From Pseudodesulfovibrio profundus (GTDB lineage: Bacteria > Desulfobacterota > Desulfovibrionia > Desulfovibrionales > Desulfovibrionaceae), in the NCBI RefSeq assembly GCF_900217235.1, contig NZ_LT907975.1:2207001-2271000 (forward strand): a stretch of DNA of 64,000 bases. Direction: 5' to 3'. The stretch's first letter is position 1. Each line of letters opens with the position of its first letter. The notes under the pieces are model-generated. The model saw only the letters and a program-made list of their open reading frames with translations. It made no database searches and was not told where the DNA came from. Below, in pieces: positions 9,509 through 18,903 of this stretch. A program made the translations under genes and the position numbers.

Positions 9509-12133
9509 TTATAGGGCTTGAAGCAGGTCGTTGGTGATTTGCTCAATTCGCTTTTCTTCGACGATCTTGCCGCCATGGGTGTCTCGTACATGAAAGATGT
9601 CAGCGGCCCGACCACGGATGGTGGTGATTTTGGCCAGGTGAATGGAGACACCGTGCTTTGTCAGCACTCGCGCCATGTCAAAGAGAAAGCCGATTTTGTC
9701 CGTGGCAGCGATTTCGATGATGGAGTAGAAGTCGCTGGAATCATTGTCTACCTTGACGATGGGAGCCATCTTTGGACCTTTGCGCCCCTTAGTCAGAGGG
9801 GATTTTCTGCGGTCTTCCAATCGGGAAGCAATATCAAGCTTACCCACCAGTGCGTAGTTGATGGACCGGCTGACCCGTGCCCATACCTCATCGGCAAAGA
9901 GGTTTTCGGGTGGTTCTCCCACCGTAAATACATCCACTGCCGTGCCGTCTTTCCATGTGAACAGATCGGCGGCAAGAATATTCAGGCCATGCAGGGTCAG
10001 TGCTCCGGCGATAGTGACGAACAGGCCAGGCTGGTCCAAAGCGGCAATGGTAAGTTGGTAGGTCCCCTTTACCTTGGCCGGGCGTGCCTCAATCAGATTG
10101 ACGCCTTTGCCCGCAATGCGTGATGGCTTGCGTATTCGGTCTTGGGCGACTGCCTCCCAAAGGCGCTGTACCAGTGGCAGATGCGTGGCGATGGACGTAT
10201 GGTCCATGGCAAGAAATATCCGAGGCGGCATGGCGTCCAGCGCACCTTTGACGAAATCCGGATTCAAGTCCTTGCTGAGTGCCAGCACCTTCTCTCTCGC
10301 CGTTGTCAATTGACGGGCTGCTTCTGGTTTGGAAAGGGGACCATACTCCAGAAGACGACGCACCTTGTTGTACAATTCGGTAAAGAGGGAGCGAGTCCAG
10401 TTGTTCCAAGCCCGTGGTCCGGTCGCCATGGAATCGGCAACCGAAAGCAGATAAAGCATGTCGAGTCGTTCCCGTGAGACGACAAGTTCGGCCACTTCGG
10501 TTGGGACTCGTTCATCGGTCAGATCGCGTCGCGTCGCGTATTCGGGCAGCAGCAGATGGTGCTCCACCAGAAAGGCGACTTCACGGGCATCGGCTTTGCT
10601 CAGGCCGTATCGCTGCAAGGTTTCAAGGGCAATGGTCGCACCTGTGCGCGAGTGGTCGCTTTCTCCTTTGCCGAGATCATGGAAAAAGGCCCCGAGGATG
10701 GGGATGTCGAGTCGCCTCAGACCGGAAACCATCTGTGCAGACCATCTCTCCCCGGAATTGATGAATTCCGATAGCGTGCGAATGGTTTCCATGGTGTGCC
10801 TTCCGACAGGGTGCACATGGTAGTCATTGAATTGAATGAGGTGCTCGACATCGCTAAACTCGGGAAATATGGCAGGCAGAAGTCGGGTTTCCAATAACCC
10901 GGCGCAGGCAACACCGGCCTGCGGGCAGAGAAAAATGTTCACAAGGCGGTCGAGGGTTTCTCTTCTATCTATCAGTTGTCGTGCGAATCGGCCGGGGTTG
11001 TCGCGTATCAGACGCCGAGCCTGCCAAGTCAGGGGGAGACCGGTAACTGCCGAATCGTAAAAAGCATCCAGAACATCAGTGGCCGTGACGCGTTCGTGAT
11101 CCTTGAATGAAATACCGCTGGCCGTGGCTTTGGCATTGGTTGCAGTGATGGCCGGGGGAGTATTCAACGGTTGGGGAAATCCTTCCTGAAACAGGGTTTC
11201 CCGCATGCTTTTTATATGCGTCATGGACTGGTGCAGTCGTGAGAGGAAGAATTCAACGCTGCGGCCAGTGGCATCGGGGGTTGCCTGTTGGGGGGCGAAT
11301 CCCATCATTCGGGCCGTGGGTGGTTGCAGATCGAAATACAGACGATCGGTCTTTCGCTTGGCTGAAAGATGCAGAGCAGTCCGTGCCCTGTTCACAAAAG
11401 CCTGGTCCTCCCGAAGCCGTGACAACTCTTCCGGGAGAAAAACGGGCGGAAGCCCCATGGAATCCATAACCCGTGTAAGCCAGAAGACCTGTTGCCCATC
11501 CCGAAGCCCACCAAGCCCATTCTTCAATTCCGGTTCAAGCAGTCCTGTGGAATCCCCGTACTTTCGGGCGCGCATGAGGTTGTGCTCGCGCAGGCTGGCC
11601 GCAAAAACACGGCCTTTCTTCTGGAGCACCTTGCGATCAAAGGCTTCGCGAAATGTTTCAATTACTTCGGCATCTCCTGCCAAGGGGCGTGCGTCCAGCA
11701 GGGATGCCAGAACCTGAAAGTCTTTTTTGGCGAGGGAAAGACAATCACCTATTGTCCGAACCGAATGGCCGAGATCAAGGTTCAGGTCCCAGAGAGGGAA
11801 CAGCAGATCTTTGACGAATTGTTCGGCGGCAGCAGGAATACGCCGCTTGAAGAGGAGCAGAATGTCGATGTCTGATCCCGGGCAGAGTTTGCCGCGGCCG
11901 TATCCCCCCACTGCGACAAGAGCGAAGGTGAAGTTCGGTGCGCCCGTTTCAAGGATACGTTCTTCAAAGTAGCGGTCCACAACATGTGAGTATTCCCAAG
12001 GAAATCCAGCTGTCGCCACCTGCCGTGCTCGTTCCCACAACGAGTGCCGCGCTTCTTTCAGCCGTTTTGCAGATGGGGGTAGGTACTGTTCGTTGGGCAT
12101 AGATTCGGCAGGTTTGATATTGGTTTGTGTCAT
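9509..12133 (-). CDS. glnD: [Protein-PII] uridylyltransferase / uridylyl-removing enzyme
   Basis: 874 aa, full length for GlnD. Nucleotidyltransferase motif GGYGRGKLCPGSDIDILLL at about residues 82-100, HD hydrolase motif FFHDLGKGESDH near residue 485, and two C-terminal ACT domains (about 690-770 and 795-870) that sense glutamine. It uridylylates and de-uridylylates PII according to nitrogen status. It lies downstream of glnB and amtB on the same strand, a coherent nitrogen-control cluster. Confidence 0.96.
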   Translation of the reverse strand: MTQTNIKPAESMPNEQYLPPSAKRLKEARHSLWERARQVATAGFPWEYSHVVDRYFEERILETGAPNFTFALVAVGGYGRGKLCPGSDIDILLLFKRRIPAAAEQFVKDLLFPLWDLNLDLGHSVRTIGDCLSLAKKDFQVLASLLDARPLAGDAEVIETFREAFDRKVLQKKGRVFAASLREHNLMRARKYGDSTGLLEPELKNGLGGLRDGQQVFWLTRVMDSMGLPPVFLPEELSRLREDQAFVNRARTALHLSAKRKTDRLYFDLQPPTARMMGFAPQQATPDATGRSVEFFLSRLHQSMTHIKSMRETLFQEGFPQPLNTPPAITATNAKATASGISFKDHERVTATDVLDAFYDSAVTGLPLTWQARRLIRDNPGRFARQLIDRRETLDRLVNIFLCPQAGVACAGLLETRLLPAIFPEFSDVEHLIQFNDYHVHPVGRHTMETIRTLSEFINSGERWSAQMVSGLRRLDIPILGAFFHDLGKGESDHSRTGATIALETLQRYGLSKADAREVAFLVEHHLLLPEYATRRDLTDERVPTEVAELVVSRERLDMLYLLSVADSMATGPRAWNNWTRSLFTELYNKVRRLLEYGPLSKPEAARQLTTAREKVLALSKDLNPDFVKGALDAMPPRIFLAMDHTSIATHLPLVQRLWEAVAQDRIRKPSRIAGKGVNLIEARPAKVKGTYQLTIAALDQPGLFVTIAGALTLHGLNILAADLFTWKDGTAVDVFTVGEPPENLFADEVWARVSRSINYALVGKLDIASRLEDRRKSPLTKGRKGPKMAPIVKVDNDSSDFYSIIEIAATDKIGFLFDMARVLTKHGVSIHLAKITTIRGRAADIFHVRDTHGGKIVEEKRIEQITNDLLQAL

Positions 12134-12245
12134 CTAGTGGCGGACAGAGGGATGGGGAACCCCCTGTCCGCCGACCACAAGGGAGGTCGGTTGCCGCGTG
12201 TGCGGCCAGGGGAACCCTGCTCCGGGACTCTCTAACCGGAGCAGG
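12134..12245 (-). terminator. Two hairpins between glnB and glnD
   Basis: Two strong inverted repeats: CCCTGCTCCGG / CCGGAGCAGGG at 12215-12245 and GGCGGACAG / CTGTCCGCC at about 12139-12172. Neither has a long T-run on the minus strand. They may attenuate or separate glnD from amtB-glnB. Confidence 0.5.
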
Positions 12246-12294
12246 GAACTATTTCCCGTCGAATGCCGTTGTCTCGACGGGGTGAGGGAAGGTC

Positions 12295-12675
<381 letters not shown>

Positions 12676-13878
12676 TTACCACTGGTATCCGGTTTCGCTG
12701 TGTTCGCTGATGTCCATGCCCTTATCCTGCTCATTGTTGTCAGCCTTGAGTCCGACAGTGGCGTCGACTACCTTGAAGATAACAAACGTCATGATAAAGC
12801 AGAAGGCCCAGGTCGCGACGACGGAAACAAACTGAATCCAGAGCTGGTTGGCGTTACCGGCGATAAGACCTTCGGCTCCGATGGTGGCGAATACGCCGGT
12901 TGCCAACGCACCGTAGGTACCGCCCACGCCATGGATGCCAACGACATCAAGGGCATCGTCATAGCCGAACTTGTTCTTGAGCATGATACCTGCGTAGCAG
13001 ATTATACCGGCGCCGAGGCCGAGCACGATGGCCCACATGGGGGTGACGAAACCGGCAGCCGGGGTGATGGCGACCAGTCCGGCAACCGCACCGGATGCTG
13101 CGCCAAGGGTTGTTGCTTTGCCGCCATGCATCCATTCGGCGACGATCCAGGAAAGGGCGGCTGCGGCGGTTGCCATGTGTGTCGTGACAAAGGCATTGGC
13201 AGCAGCGCCGTCTGCGGCGAGGGCGGAGCCGGCATTGAAACCGAACCAGCCGAACCACAGGATGCCCGCACCAAGAATGGTCATGGGAAGATTGTGCGGG
13301 ATGAATGCCGTGGTGCCGTGGCCTTTGCGTTTACCAATGAGGAGCGCGCAACACAGGGCAGCAGCGCCGGAACTCATGTGAACGACAGCTCCACCGGCGA
13401 AATCAAGGGCGCCCATTTCACCCATCCAGCCGCCGCCCCACACCCAGTGACACATGGGAGCGTAAACCAGGAGCAGCCAGAGTGCGGAAAAGACCATGAA
13501 TCCACCGAATTTCATCCGTTCGGCAAAGGCACCGGAGATGAGGGCGGGGGTGATGACCGCGAACATGCACTGGAAAATCATGAAGGTCAGGTGCGGCAGG
13601 TTGTCGGCCGGGGAGTTGGTGTTGTCCATGCCCACGCCATTGAGGAATGCGAAGTCAAACCCGCCGATGAGTCCGCCGATATCGGAACCGAACGAGAGCG
13701 AGTAGCCGCATATGGCCCACAGCACGGACACCAGTCCGAGCATGATGAACGAGTGCATAATGGTGGAAAGAACGTTTTTCGAGCGGACGAGCCCGCCGTA
13801 AAACAGCGCCAACCCCGGTGTCATGAACATAACAAGGGCTGCGCAGATAAGAATGAAAGCATTGTCTACGAAATTCAT
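12676..13878 (-). CDS. amtB: Ammonium transporter
   Basis: 400 aa, multi-spanning Amt/MEP/Rh protein. MTPGLALFYGGLVRSKNVLS (about residues 19-38) and the DFAGGAVVHMSSG signature (about 160-172) are present, with pore His residues and a short cytoplasmic tail. It is the first gene of amtB-glnB-glnD. The start follows GGAGGTATC and a sigma-54-like promoter lies just upstream. Confidence 0.95.
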   Translation of the reverse strand: MNFVDNAFILICAALVMFMTPGLALFYGGLVRSKNVLSTIMHSFIMLGLVSVLWAICGYSLSFGSDIGGLIGGFDFAFLNGVGMDNTNSPADNLPHLTFMIFQCMFAVITPALISGAFAERMKFGGFMVFSALWLLLVYAPMCHWVWGGGWMGEMGALDFAGGAVVHMSSGAAALCCALLIGKRKGHGTTAFIPHNLPMTILGAGILWFGWFGFNAGSALAADGAAANAFVTTHMATAAAALSWIVAEWMHGGKATTLGAASGAVAGLVAITPAAGFVTPMWAIVLGLGAGIICYAGIMLKNKFGYDDALDVVGIHGVGGTYGALATGVFATIGAEGLIAGNANQLWIQFVSVVATWAFCFIMTFVIFKVVDATVGLKADNNEQDKGMDISEHSETGYQW

Positions 13879-13904
13879 TGTTTGATACCTCCGACAGCTC
13901 GTAT

Positions 13905-13920
13905 TGCAAAACTGGGGCCA
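13905..13920 (-). promoter_or_regulatory. Candidate sigma-54 promoter of amtB
   Basis: On the minus strand TGGCCCC-N4-TTGCA matches the -24/-12 pattern TGGCAC-N5-TTGCA, keeping the essential GG and GC. The predicted transcript start is about 15 bases before the amtB ATG, enough for the GGAGG ribosome site. The context (nitrogen transport) fits NtrC/RpoN control. The A+T-rich stretch at 13930-14030 could hold activator sites. Confidence 0.5.
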
Positions 13921-14140
13921 ACAAAAAATGGCTAAATAAGGCGATTTTGTACAAAAAAGAATTAAATCGTATTAACAATTCTGCAAAAAAATGGAAACTT
14001 TTGATAAAAATGTAAAACTGAGAAGTTTCAGAAATGTGTGATTCCCCGTCCGGAACGGCTCAGGGGTTGAGTGTGTGAGGGAAACGTGGCAACGTTATGG
14101 TTTGGAATGATCTGTATCATTATTAGAAGGGGTGGTCGTT

Positions 14141-14587
14141 GTGTCACGATTTAAAAGCGCAGTTATTGTATTCGTTGTTCTTGCCGGAGCGATTGTTACT
14201 GCCGTGAGTTTTGACTACACGCATACATATGTGGAGGACCGCTTTCACGACGCCTTGAGCGAAGGGCAATACAAGATGGGGGAGCCGTTTTCTCTTGATG
14301 CCTTTCTCGAGTATTACGATTGGGATGAAGTCTGTGTCGTTATCCACGGCCAGGAGCATGATCTGGTTAACCGTGCCCGGCTGCCGTACGAGTTGCGTAC
14401 AACGGACGAGGATCACTGGATGCTCGTGTTCGTCAAGTCGTACCATGTGGTTGCCGAGATTTCCGTCAGCAAGACGGAGTTGCTTCCGCCCGAAGAGCTT
14501 TCCAAGACGTGCTACGAGCGCTGGGAAGCCATTGTCGAGTTGCGTGATTTTGGTGGAACGCCCCGGATACGCTTTGTGGGCGACTAG
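14141..14587 (+). CDS. Small membrane-anchored or secreted protein, unrecognised
   Basis: 148 aa from the GTG at 14141 (RBS AGAAGGGG, preferred over a GTG at 14132). One hydrophobic N-terminal helix (about residues 6-25) suggests a signal anchor. The rest is acidic and soluble, with two Cys (VCVVIHG and SKTCYERW) that could form a disulfide. I do not recognise the family. It lies about 80 bases upstream of the thiol-oxidoreductase selenoprotein, which might be a functional link. Confidence 0.6.
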   Translation: MSRFKSAVIVFVVLAGAIVTAVSFDYTHTYVEDRFHDALSEGQYKMGEPFSLDAFLEYYDWDEVCVVIHGQEHDLVNRARLPYELRTTDEDHWMLVFVKSYHVVAEISVSKTELLPPEELSKTCYERWEAIVELRDFGGTPRIRFVGD

Positions 14588-14665
14588 GGCGCTCCCCATA
14601 TTGGCGCTTCTCAGCAGGCTCCTCTCCTGTTATGTTTCCTCCCTCACTTTATGGAGGTATGTCGA

Positions 14666-15268
14666 ATGGATATCACTCTCACCATCTTTTCCGATTTCTG
14701 TTGACCGTTTTGTTATGTCGGCACGGGAATTGTCGATGCACTGAAACGGGACTACCCCATCCGGGATGTTTGGGTGCCACATGAGATTCACCCTGATACA
14801 CCGGAAGAAGGACGATTGATGACCGATCTTTTTTCTCAGGTCGATGTGGATGGAGTTTTGGAGGCGTGTCGGCAGCATGGGGCTAAATACGGAATTCAAT
14901 TTCGCGATATGGAAATGCTGCGCAATACTCGTAAGGCGTTGGCTGCTGCGGAATTCGCCCGAGACCATGGAAAGTATGACGACTTTCATCACGCCGTGTT
15001 CAAGGCGTATTTCAACCATGGGCGTGATATCGGGAGCGTTGATACCCTCATGGATATCGCTTCTTCATGCGGTCTTGATGCAAAGGTGATGGTCACCTCT
15101 TTGGAAAGCGGTATCTATTTGGAGAGGCTCGCTGAAGGAAGTGCCAAGGCGCGTTCGATGGGCGTGAGAGCCATTCCGGCCTTCTTCATTGAAGACCAAC
15201 CGGCTATCACCGGAGCGGTGGCCGAAGCACGGTTTCGTGATATCTTGGATAGGATGCTACAGGCTTGA
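14666..15268 (+). CDS. DsbA/FrnE-like oxidoreductase, putative selenoprotein (in-frame TGA at 14702)
   Basis: Reading from the ATG at 14666 (GGAGG at 14653-14657, 8-base spacing) gives MDITLTIFSDFC, then TGA, then PFCYVGTGIVDAL, and continues open to 15268. With the TGA as selenocysteine the protein is 200 aa and has the full thioredoxin-fold start of FrnE/DsbA proteins (SDF-x-C-PFCYVG), with Sec at codon 13 replacing the first active-site Cys (U-P-F-C). The cis-Pro region (GVRAIPAFFIEDQPAITGA) is present near the C-terminus. A start at 14774 would lose the active site. A SECIS-like hairpin follows the TGA. Selenoproteins are common in Desulfovibrio. A nonsense mutation is the alternative, but it would need the exact catalytic position by chance. 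Confidence 0.82.
14702..14749 (+). promoter_or_regulatory. SECIS-like element for selenocysteine insertion
   Basis: Starts with the TGA codon (14702-14704). A 6-bp outer stem CCGTTT (14705-14710) / AAACGG (14744-14749) encloses an inner 6-bp stem TCGGCA (14718-14723) / TGTCGA (14731-14736) with the 7-nt loop CGGGAAT. The inner hairpin starts 13 nt after the TGA, near the spacing of the known bacterial fdhF SECIS. The pairing is seen directly; SelB binding is inferred. Confidence 0.65.
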
Positions 15269-15320
15269 CCCTGACAGGATTGCCGAAGACCTACCGCAAA
15301 TAACTACAACAAAGTACGAC

Positions 15321-16328
15321 ATGATGAGCGATTCAAATAAGCAGTCAGAAATAGTGATTTTTTTCACTGGCGGAACCATTGGGATGTCTCCCAGCGAAGG
15401 CGTCCACGGCGTTACTCCAGGTGGTAATTTTCAGCGGTTGCTCGATCAGCTTGCCCCTCAGGAATACAATGTGAGTCTGCGTCCGGTAACATGGTCGGAT
15501 CAGCCCAGCCCGCACATGCGGCCCGAAGACATGTTCCGACTGGCGCGTGAGGTAGAGGCCGAACTGAAGAACGAGAACGTCGATGGAGTTGTGATCCTGC
15601 ACGGTACCGATGTGCTCGCTGAGACAGCATACATGTGTGATCTCGTCATTGATTCTGACAAGCCCGTTATTCTGACCGGATCCATGCGGTACTATTCCGA
15701 GTCGGGGTATGATGGAATCCGAAATCTCATCAATGCGGTCCGGGCTTGTCTGTTACCCATTCCTCCCGGAACAGGCACATGTGTGCTCATGACCGATCGA
15801 CTGTTCACGGCGCGTGATGCGGTCAAAGTCAACTCGCTTAATGTGGATGCCTTTGAATCACGCGAAGCGGGGATTGTCGGATATGTTGCGGGAGAGAATG
15901 TCATCCTGGCCGGATGCCCTTTGCACCACAAGCAGCGCCGCAAACTCAGGCCAGAATCCATCGAGAAAAATGTTGCTCTCATTACGTCATACACCGGGAT
16001 GGATCGATCGCTTATCGATTATGCCAAACACGTCGGGAACAAAGGACTTGTCATAGAAGGTTTCGGTGCCGGTAATGTGCCGCCCGGTATTGTTCCGGCC
16101 ATTGAAGACTGTGTCGAAAATGGTATCCCGGTTGTCCTTGCCACCCGTTGTATCGAGGGTGGGGTGTGGCCCATTTATGGATACCCCGGCGGCGGGGCTG
16201 ATCTGCAGGACAAGGGAGTTATCCTGTGCGGAAGGTTGGGTGGTCCAAAGGCTCGAATCCGACTTATGTGCGCTCTTGGATTGACCTCTGACATGGATCA
16301 GATCCGTGACCTGTTTGAGGACGTTTAA
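15321..16328 (+). CDS. L-asparaginase family protein
   Basis: 335 aa from ATG 15321. FFTGGTIGM (first catalytic Thr, residues 14-22) and VVILHGTDVLAETA (second Thr/Asp pair) match the asparaginase/GatD fold, and GSMRYYSESGYDGIRN follows. No signal peptide, so a cytoplasmic type I-like enzyme hydrolysing asparagine to aspartate and ammonia is likely. It begins 52 bases after the selenoprotein gene. The ribosome site is weak. Confidence 0.85.
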   Translation: MMSDSNKQSEIVIFFTGGTIGMSPSEGVHGVTPGGNFQRLLDQLAPQEYNVSLRPVTWSDQPSPHMRPEDMFRLAREVEAELKNENVDGVVILHGTDVLAETAYMCDLVIDSDKPVILTGSMRYYSESGYDGIRNLINAVRACLLPIPPGTGTCVLMTDRLFTARDAVKVNSLNVDAFESREAGIVGYVAGENVILAGCPLHHKQRRKLRPESIEKNVALITSYTGMDRSLIDYAKHVGNKGLVIEGFGAGNVPPGIVPAIEDCVENGIPVVLATRCIEGGVWPIYGYPGGGADLQDKGVILCGRLGGPKARIRLMCALGLTSDMDQIRDLFEDV

Positions 16329-16721
16329 TCGCTTTTTGTCGTCAGTTTTTCTTGAACTGTTGGCTTTGCCTGCGCGTATATTACATGTGTAAAAGCTCCA
16401 CAAAGGCCCAAGGCAGCTCTTCGCTTGGTTTTGTTGCAAGTAAAAACATCAACTAAACAAGGTGTCTGAAAGGAATATTCGTATTTTATTAAAATATTTT
16501 AAAAAAAAGCTTTACTTCGTCCTTCAAAAGGGTGACTGTCTGTCAACTCAGCGTGACTGGACGCACGATTACTTCTTCGCCCCAATTGGGCAACTAACGT
16601 TCCACGTTCGTCGAAAAGATTTACTCCCCCGTACCAGAGCCATTTAGATTATTTCCCGGTAAAGCCCGGGGTCGACCGCTGTCGCGCGCCGTCGATATTT
16701 TCCTTCTCACCCAAGGCCTTC
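16329..16721. other. Intergenic region; likely long leader of rhlE
   Basis: 393 bases without a convincing gene. The middle (16475-16520) is strongly A+T-rich with oligo-A/T tracts, a plausible promoter or UP-like region. The last 60 bases are G+C-rich with CCCGG repeats that can pair. A long untranslated leader is common for cold-induced RNA helicases; no ribosome site is evident directly before the rhlE start. Confidence 0.4.
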
Positions 16722-17948
16722 ATGACCTTTTCGACATTTTCTTTTGATAAGCGCATCGTCGCAGGTATTGACGCATGCGGATATTCCACTCCCACTCCAA
16801 TTCAGAACCAAACGATTCCGCTGATTCTCAAAGGCCACGACGTTATGGGATTGGCTCAGACCGGCACAGGAAAAACCGCCGCGTTTGGCTTGCCTATACT
16901 GCAGCGTCTTGTCTCTGACAGCAACAAGCAGCGTACGCCGCGTGTTCTGATCCTGGCTCCCACACGAGAGCTGGCCCAGCAGATCAACGACAACCTCAAG
17001 TCCCTTGCCGGACAGACAGGTATTCGTAGCTCCATCGTTATCGGCGGTGTTGGTATGGGACCACAAATTAGAGCTTTCAAAAATTCCAACATCATCGTGG
17101 CTTGTCCCGGCCGTTTGGTCGGTCTCCTGAGCAATGGCTCTGTCCATCTCAAGGGAATAGACACACTGGTTCTCGATGAAGCTGACAGAATGCTTGATAT
17201 GGGCTTCATGCCTGACATCAAACGTATTCTGTCCCAGTTGCCGGCCAAGAGGCAGAACCTCCTGTTCTCGGCAACCATGCCCAAGCCCATTCTTGAGCTG
17301 ACCAAGCGGATTCTGGTCAATCCGAAAACTGTTCGGATCAACACGGTCTCGCCGGTCACGAGTGTGGAGCATACGTTTTACAAGACGCATACCAAGGGCA
17401 AAGGTCCTCTTTTGGAGAACTTCCTTGCTCGGGGGGAACATCAGAATGTCCTGATTTTCACCCGAACCAAGCGCAAGGCCCGGAGTCTTTCCCGCCTGCT
17501 GGAGAGCCGTGGCTACAAGTCCACCTTCCTTCAAGGCAATATGAGCCAGAATCAGCGTGATAAAGCGCTGAAAGGGTTCAGGGGAGGCCAGTTCCCGATC
17601 ATGGTAGCGACAGATATCGCAGCTCGCGGTATTGATTGTGATCGCATCACCCATGTCGTGAACTATGACATGCCCGATACCCTTGAAACCTATACGCACC
17701 GTATCGGCAGAACCGGCAGAGCCGGACGCTCCGGCAGTGCTATCAGCCTGGTAACCCATGATGACGCCAGTCAGGTGCGAGCCATCTCGCGCATCATCGA
17801 TGTTACCGTTAAACAAACCGAAGGATGTGACCATCGGCAGGATGCAAAGCCTACCGGTACTCGCAAACCTCGATCTTCCTCCAATTCGAGGAAACCCAAT
17901 CAGCGCAGCAGGCGTCGCCCCGGACAGGGACAGCGCGCAGCAGCCTGA
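16722..17948 (+). CDS. rhlE: DEAD-box ATP-dependent RNA helicase, RhlE type
   Basis: 408 aa. Q motif (TPIQNQTIP), Walker A AQTGTGKT (about residues 45-52), PTRELAQQ, DEAD box VLDEADRM, FSATMPK, and the second RecA domain with ATDIAARGID and HRIGRTGRAGR are all present. The C-terminal tail is basic and Ser/Arg/Gln-rich, as in RhlE. It unwinds structured RNA in ribosome assembly or decay. The RRM protein downstream suggests a joint role in RNA handling. Confidence 0.92.
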   Translation: MTFSTFSFDKRIVAGIDACGYSTPTPIQNQTIPLILKGHDVMGLAQTGTGKTAAFGLPILQRLVSDSNKQRTPRVLILAPTRELAQQINDNLKSLAGQTGIRSSIVIGGVGMGPQIRAFKNSNIIVACPGRLVGLLSNGSVHLKGIDTLVLDEADRMLDMGFMPDIKRILSQLPAKRQNLLFSATMPKPILELTKRILVNPKTVRINTVSPVTSVEHTFYKTHTKGKGPLLENFLARGEHQNVLIFTRTKRKARSLSRLLESRGYKSTFLQGNMSQNQRDKALKGFRGGQFPIMVATDIAARGIDCDRITHVVNYDMPDTLETYTHRIGRTGRAGRSGSAISLVTHDDASQVRAISRIIDVTVKQTEGCDHRQDAKPTGTRKPRSSSNSRKPNQRSRRRPGQGQRAAA

Positions 17949-18078
17949 TAATTAAGCGGATCAAGCCCATCATTGCACACGGGTGCATAGGATGTGGCCC
18001 GAATATAGTTAATGAATGCTGTTGGTTCCACTGATGACAGTGGATGCGGCAAAACGAACCCAATACTAGGAGAAAAAC

Positions 18079-18345
18079 ATGTCTAAGAACTTATACGTCG
18101 GCAATCTGGCTTGGAGCAGCACTGAAGATGAAGTACGCACCGCTTTTGAAGCATTTGGTGAAGTCACTTCTGTTAAACTTATCGAAGATCGTGAGACCGG
18201 TCGTCCCCGCGGTTTCGGCTTTGTCGAAATGAGCGACGACAATGCAGCTCTGGAAGCTGTTGAAGCTCTCGACGGTAAAGACTTCGGTGGCCGTAACATC
18301 AAGGTCAACGAAGCAAAGCCCCGCGTGGAACGTCCCCGCTGGTAG
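18079..18345 (+). CDS. Small RRM RNA-binding protein
   Basis: 88 aa single RRM with RNP2 LYVGNL (residues 5-10) and RNP1 RGFGFVEM (about 44-51). Such glycine-poor, stand-alone RRM proteins of cyanobacteria and deltaproteobacteria bind single-stranded RNA and are often cold-induced. Its RBS is AGGAG, eight bases before the ATG. It is followed by a strong terminator. Confidence 0.93.
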   Translation: MSKNLYVGNLAWSSTEDEVRTAFEAFGEVTSVKLIEDRETGRPRGFGFVEMSDDNAALEAVEALDGKDFGGRNIKVNEAKPRVERPRW

Positions 18346-18374
18346 TTTTGCCGTCTGCCTTGGCAGATTTTGAG

Positions 18375-18404
18375 ACCGCCCCTGTTTCGAGAGGGGCGGT
18401 TTTT
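18375..18404 (+). terminator. Terminator of the RRM gene
   Basis: 9-bp stem ACCGCCCCT / AGGGGCGGT with an 8-nt loop, followed by TTTT. Confidence 0.9.
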
Positions 18405-18442
18405 CAATCCCTTGTGTCCGCATAAACACGTAAGGAGCGTAT

Positions 18443-18595
18443 ATGGCGAAGCCGAATTTCAAGTTCGCGAAGCGACAGAAAGAATTGGCCAAGAAGAAGA
18501 AAAAAGAAGAAAAATTAAAAAAGAAGTTAGCCAGAAAAGAGTTCGGTGTTGAGGAAGCATCACCGGAAGAGGCTGATGAGGATAGAGAGGAATAA
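18443..18595 (+). CDS. Small highly basic/acidic protein (50 aa)
   Basis: MAKPNFKFAKRQKELAK start at ATG 18443 with RBS TAAGGAGCG. The first 35 residues are very Lys-rich (charged helix) and the last 15 acidic (EEADEDREE). Short proteins of this pattern are widespread in deltaproteobacteria and have no assigned role. A nucleic-acid-binding function is possible, given the RNA genes beside it. A terminator overlaps its stop. Confidence 0.75.
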   Translation: MAKPNFKFAKRQKELAKKKKKEEKLKKKLARKEFGVEEASPEEADEDREE

Positions 18596-18611
18596 TAGCC
18601 TCTCTTTTTTT
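18585..18611 (+). terminator. Terminator after the small basic protein
   Basis: Stem GAGAGG (18585-18590) / CCTCTC (18599-18604) followed by seven T. It separates the RNA-related genes from the capsid locus. Confidence 0.85.
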
Positions 18612-18674
18612 ATGCCCGAAATCATTCAATTACACATCGTGTGAATAGTCAGTTCCCTTATCTCTCAATCCCCC

Positions 18675-18756
18675 GTCAACACCTTATTTCATCCTTTTCT
18701 CGCCCGATTCACTCCCTGTTTCGCCCTATTTCATCCCGGGCGAAAAACCGGGGTTA
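18675..18756 (+). promoter_or_regulatory. Phage-regulon control element B (iteron array)
   Basis: Distal box GTCAACACCTTATTTC at 18675, then five clearly 11-bp-phased iterons (T-rich followed by C[AG]CCC or CATCC), then proximal box GCGAAAAACCGGGGTTA ending near 18756. Box-to-box spacing is 82 bp. It lies 148 bases upstream of the capsid ATG, further than at the other loci, leaving a leader of about 140 nt. One of the best-preserved copies. Confidence 0.78.
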
Positions 18757-18903
18757 GTGTTTTGCAACCGGCCCGAAAGTTACGTGCGGCCTGCCCGCTG
18801 TCTGGAAACGGTTTCCATTCAGTCCGCAGATACCCGCCACGCATCGTCACTCGGATACCCGGATATGAATGCAACACCTAACCCTGAAAAGGAGAGTGAC
18901 GAA

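Noticed and set aside
12700-13935. 411-aa plus-strand ORF
   Set aside because: Antisense of amtB; Gly/His/Asp-rich composition typical of a reversed membrane gene.
14774-15268. Truncated DsbA-like gene starting at 14774
   Set aside because: It would lack the thioredoxin active site and has no ribosome site; the upstream in-frame TGA is better read as selenocysteine.
16462-16647. 61-aa ORF between asparaginase and rhlE
   Set aside because: A+T-driven composition, no ribosome site; more likely leader sequence.
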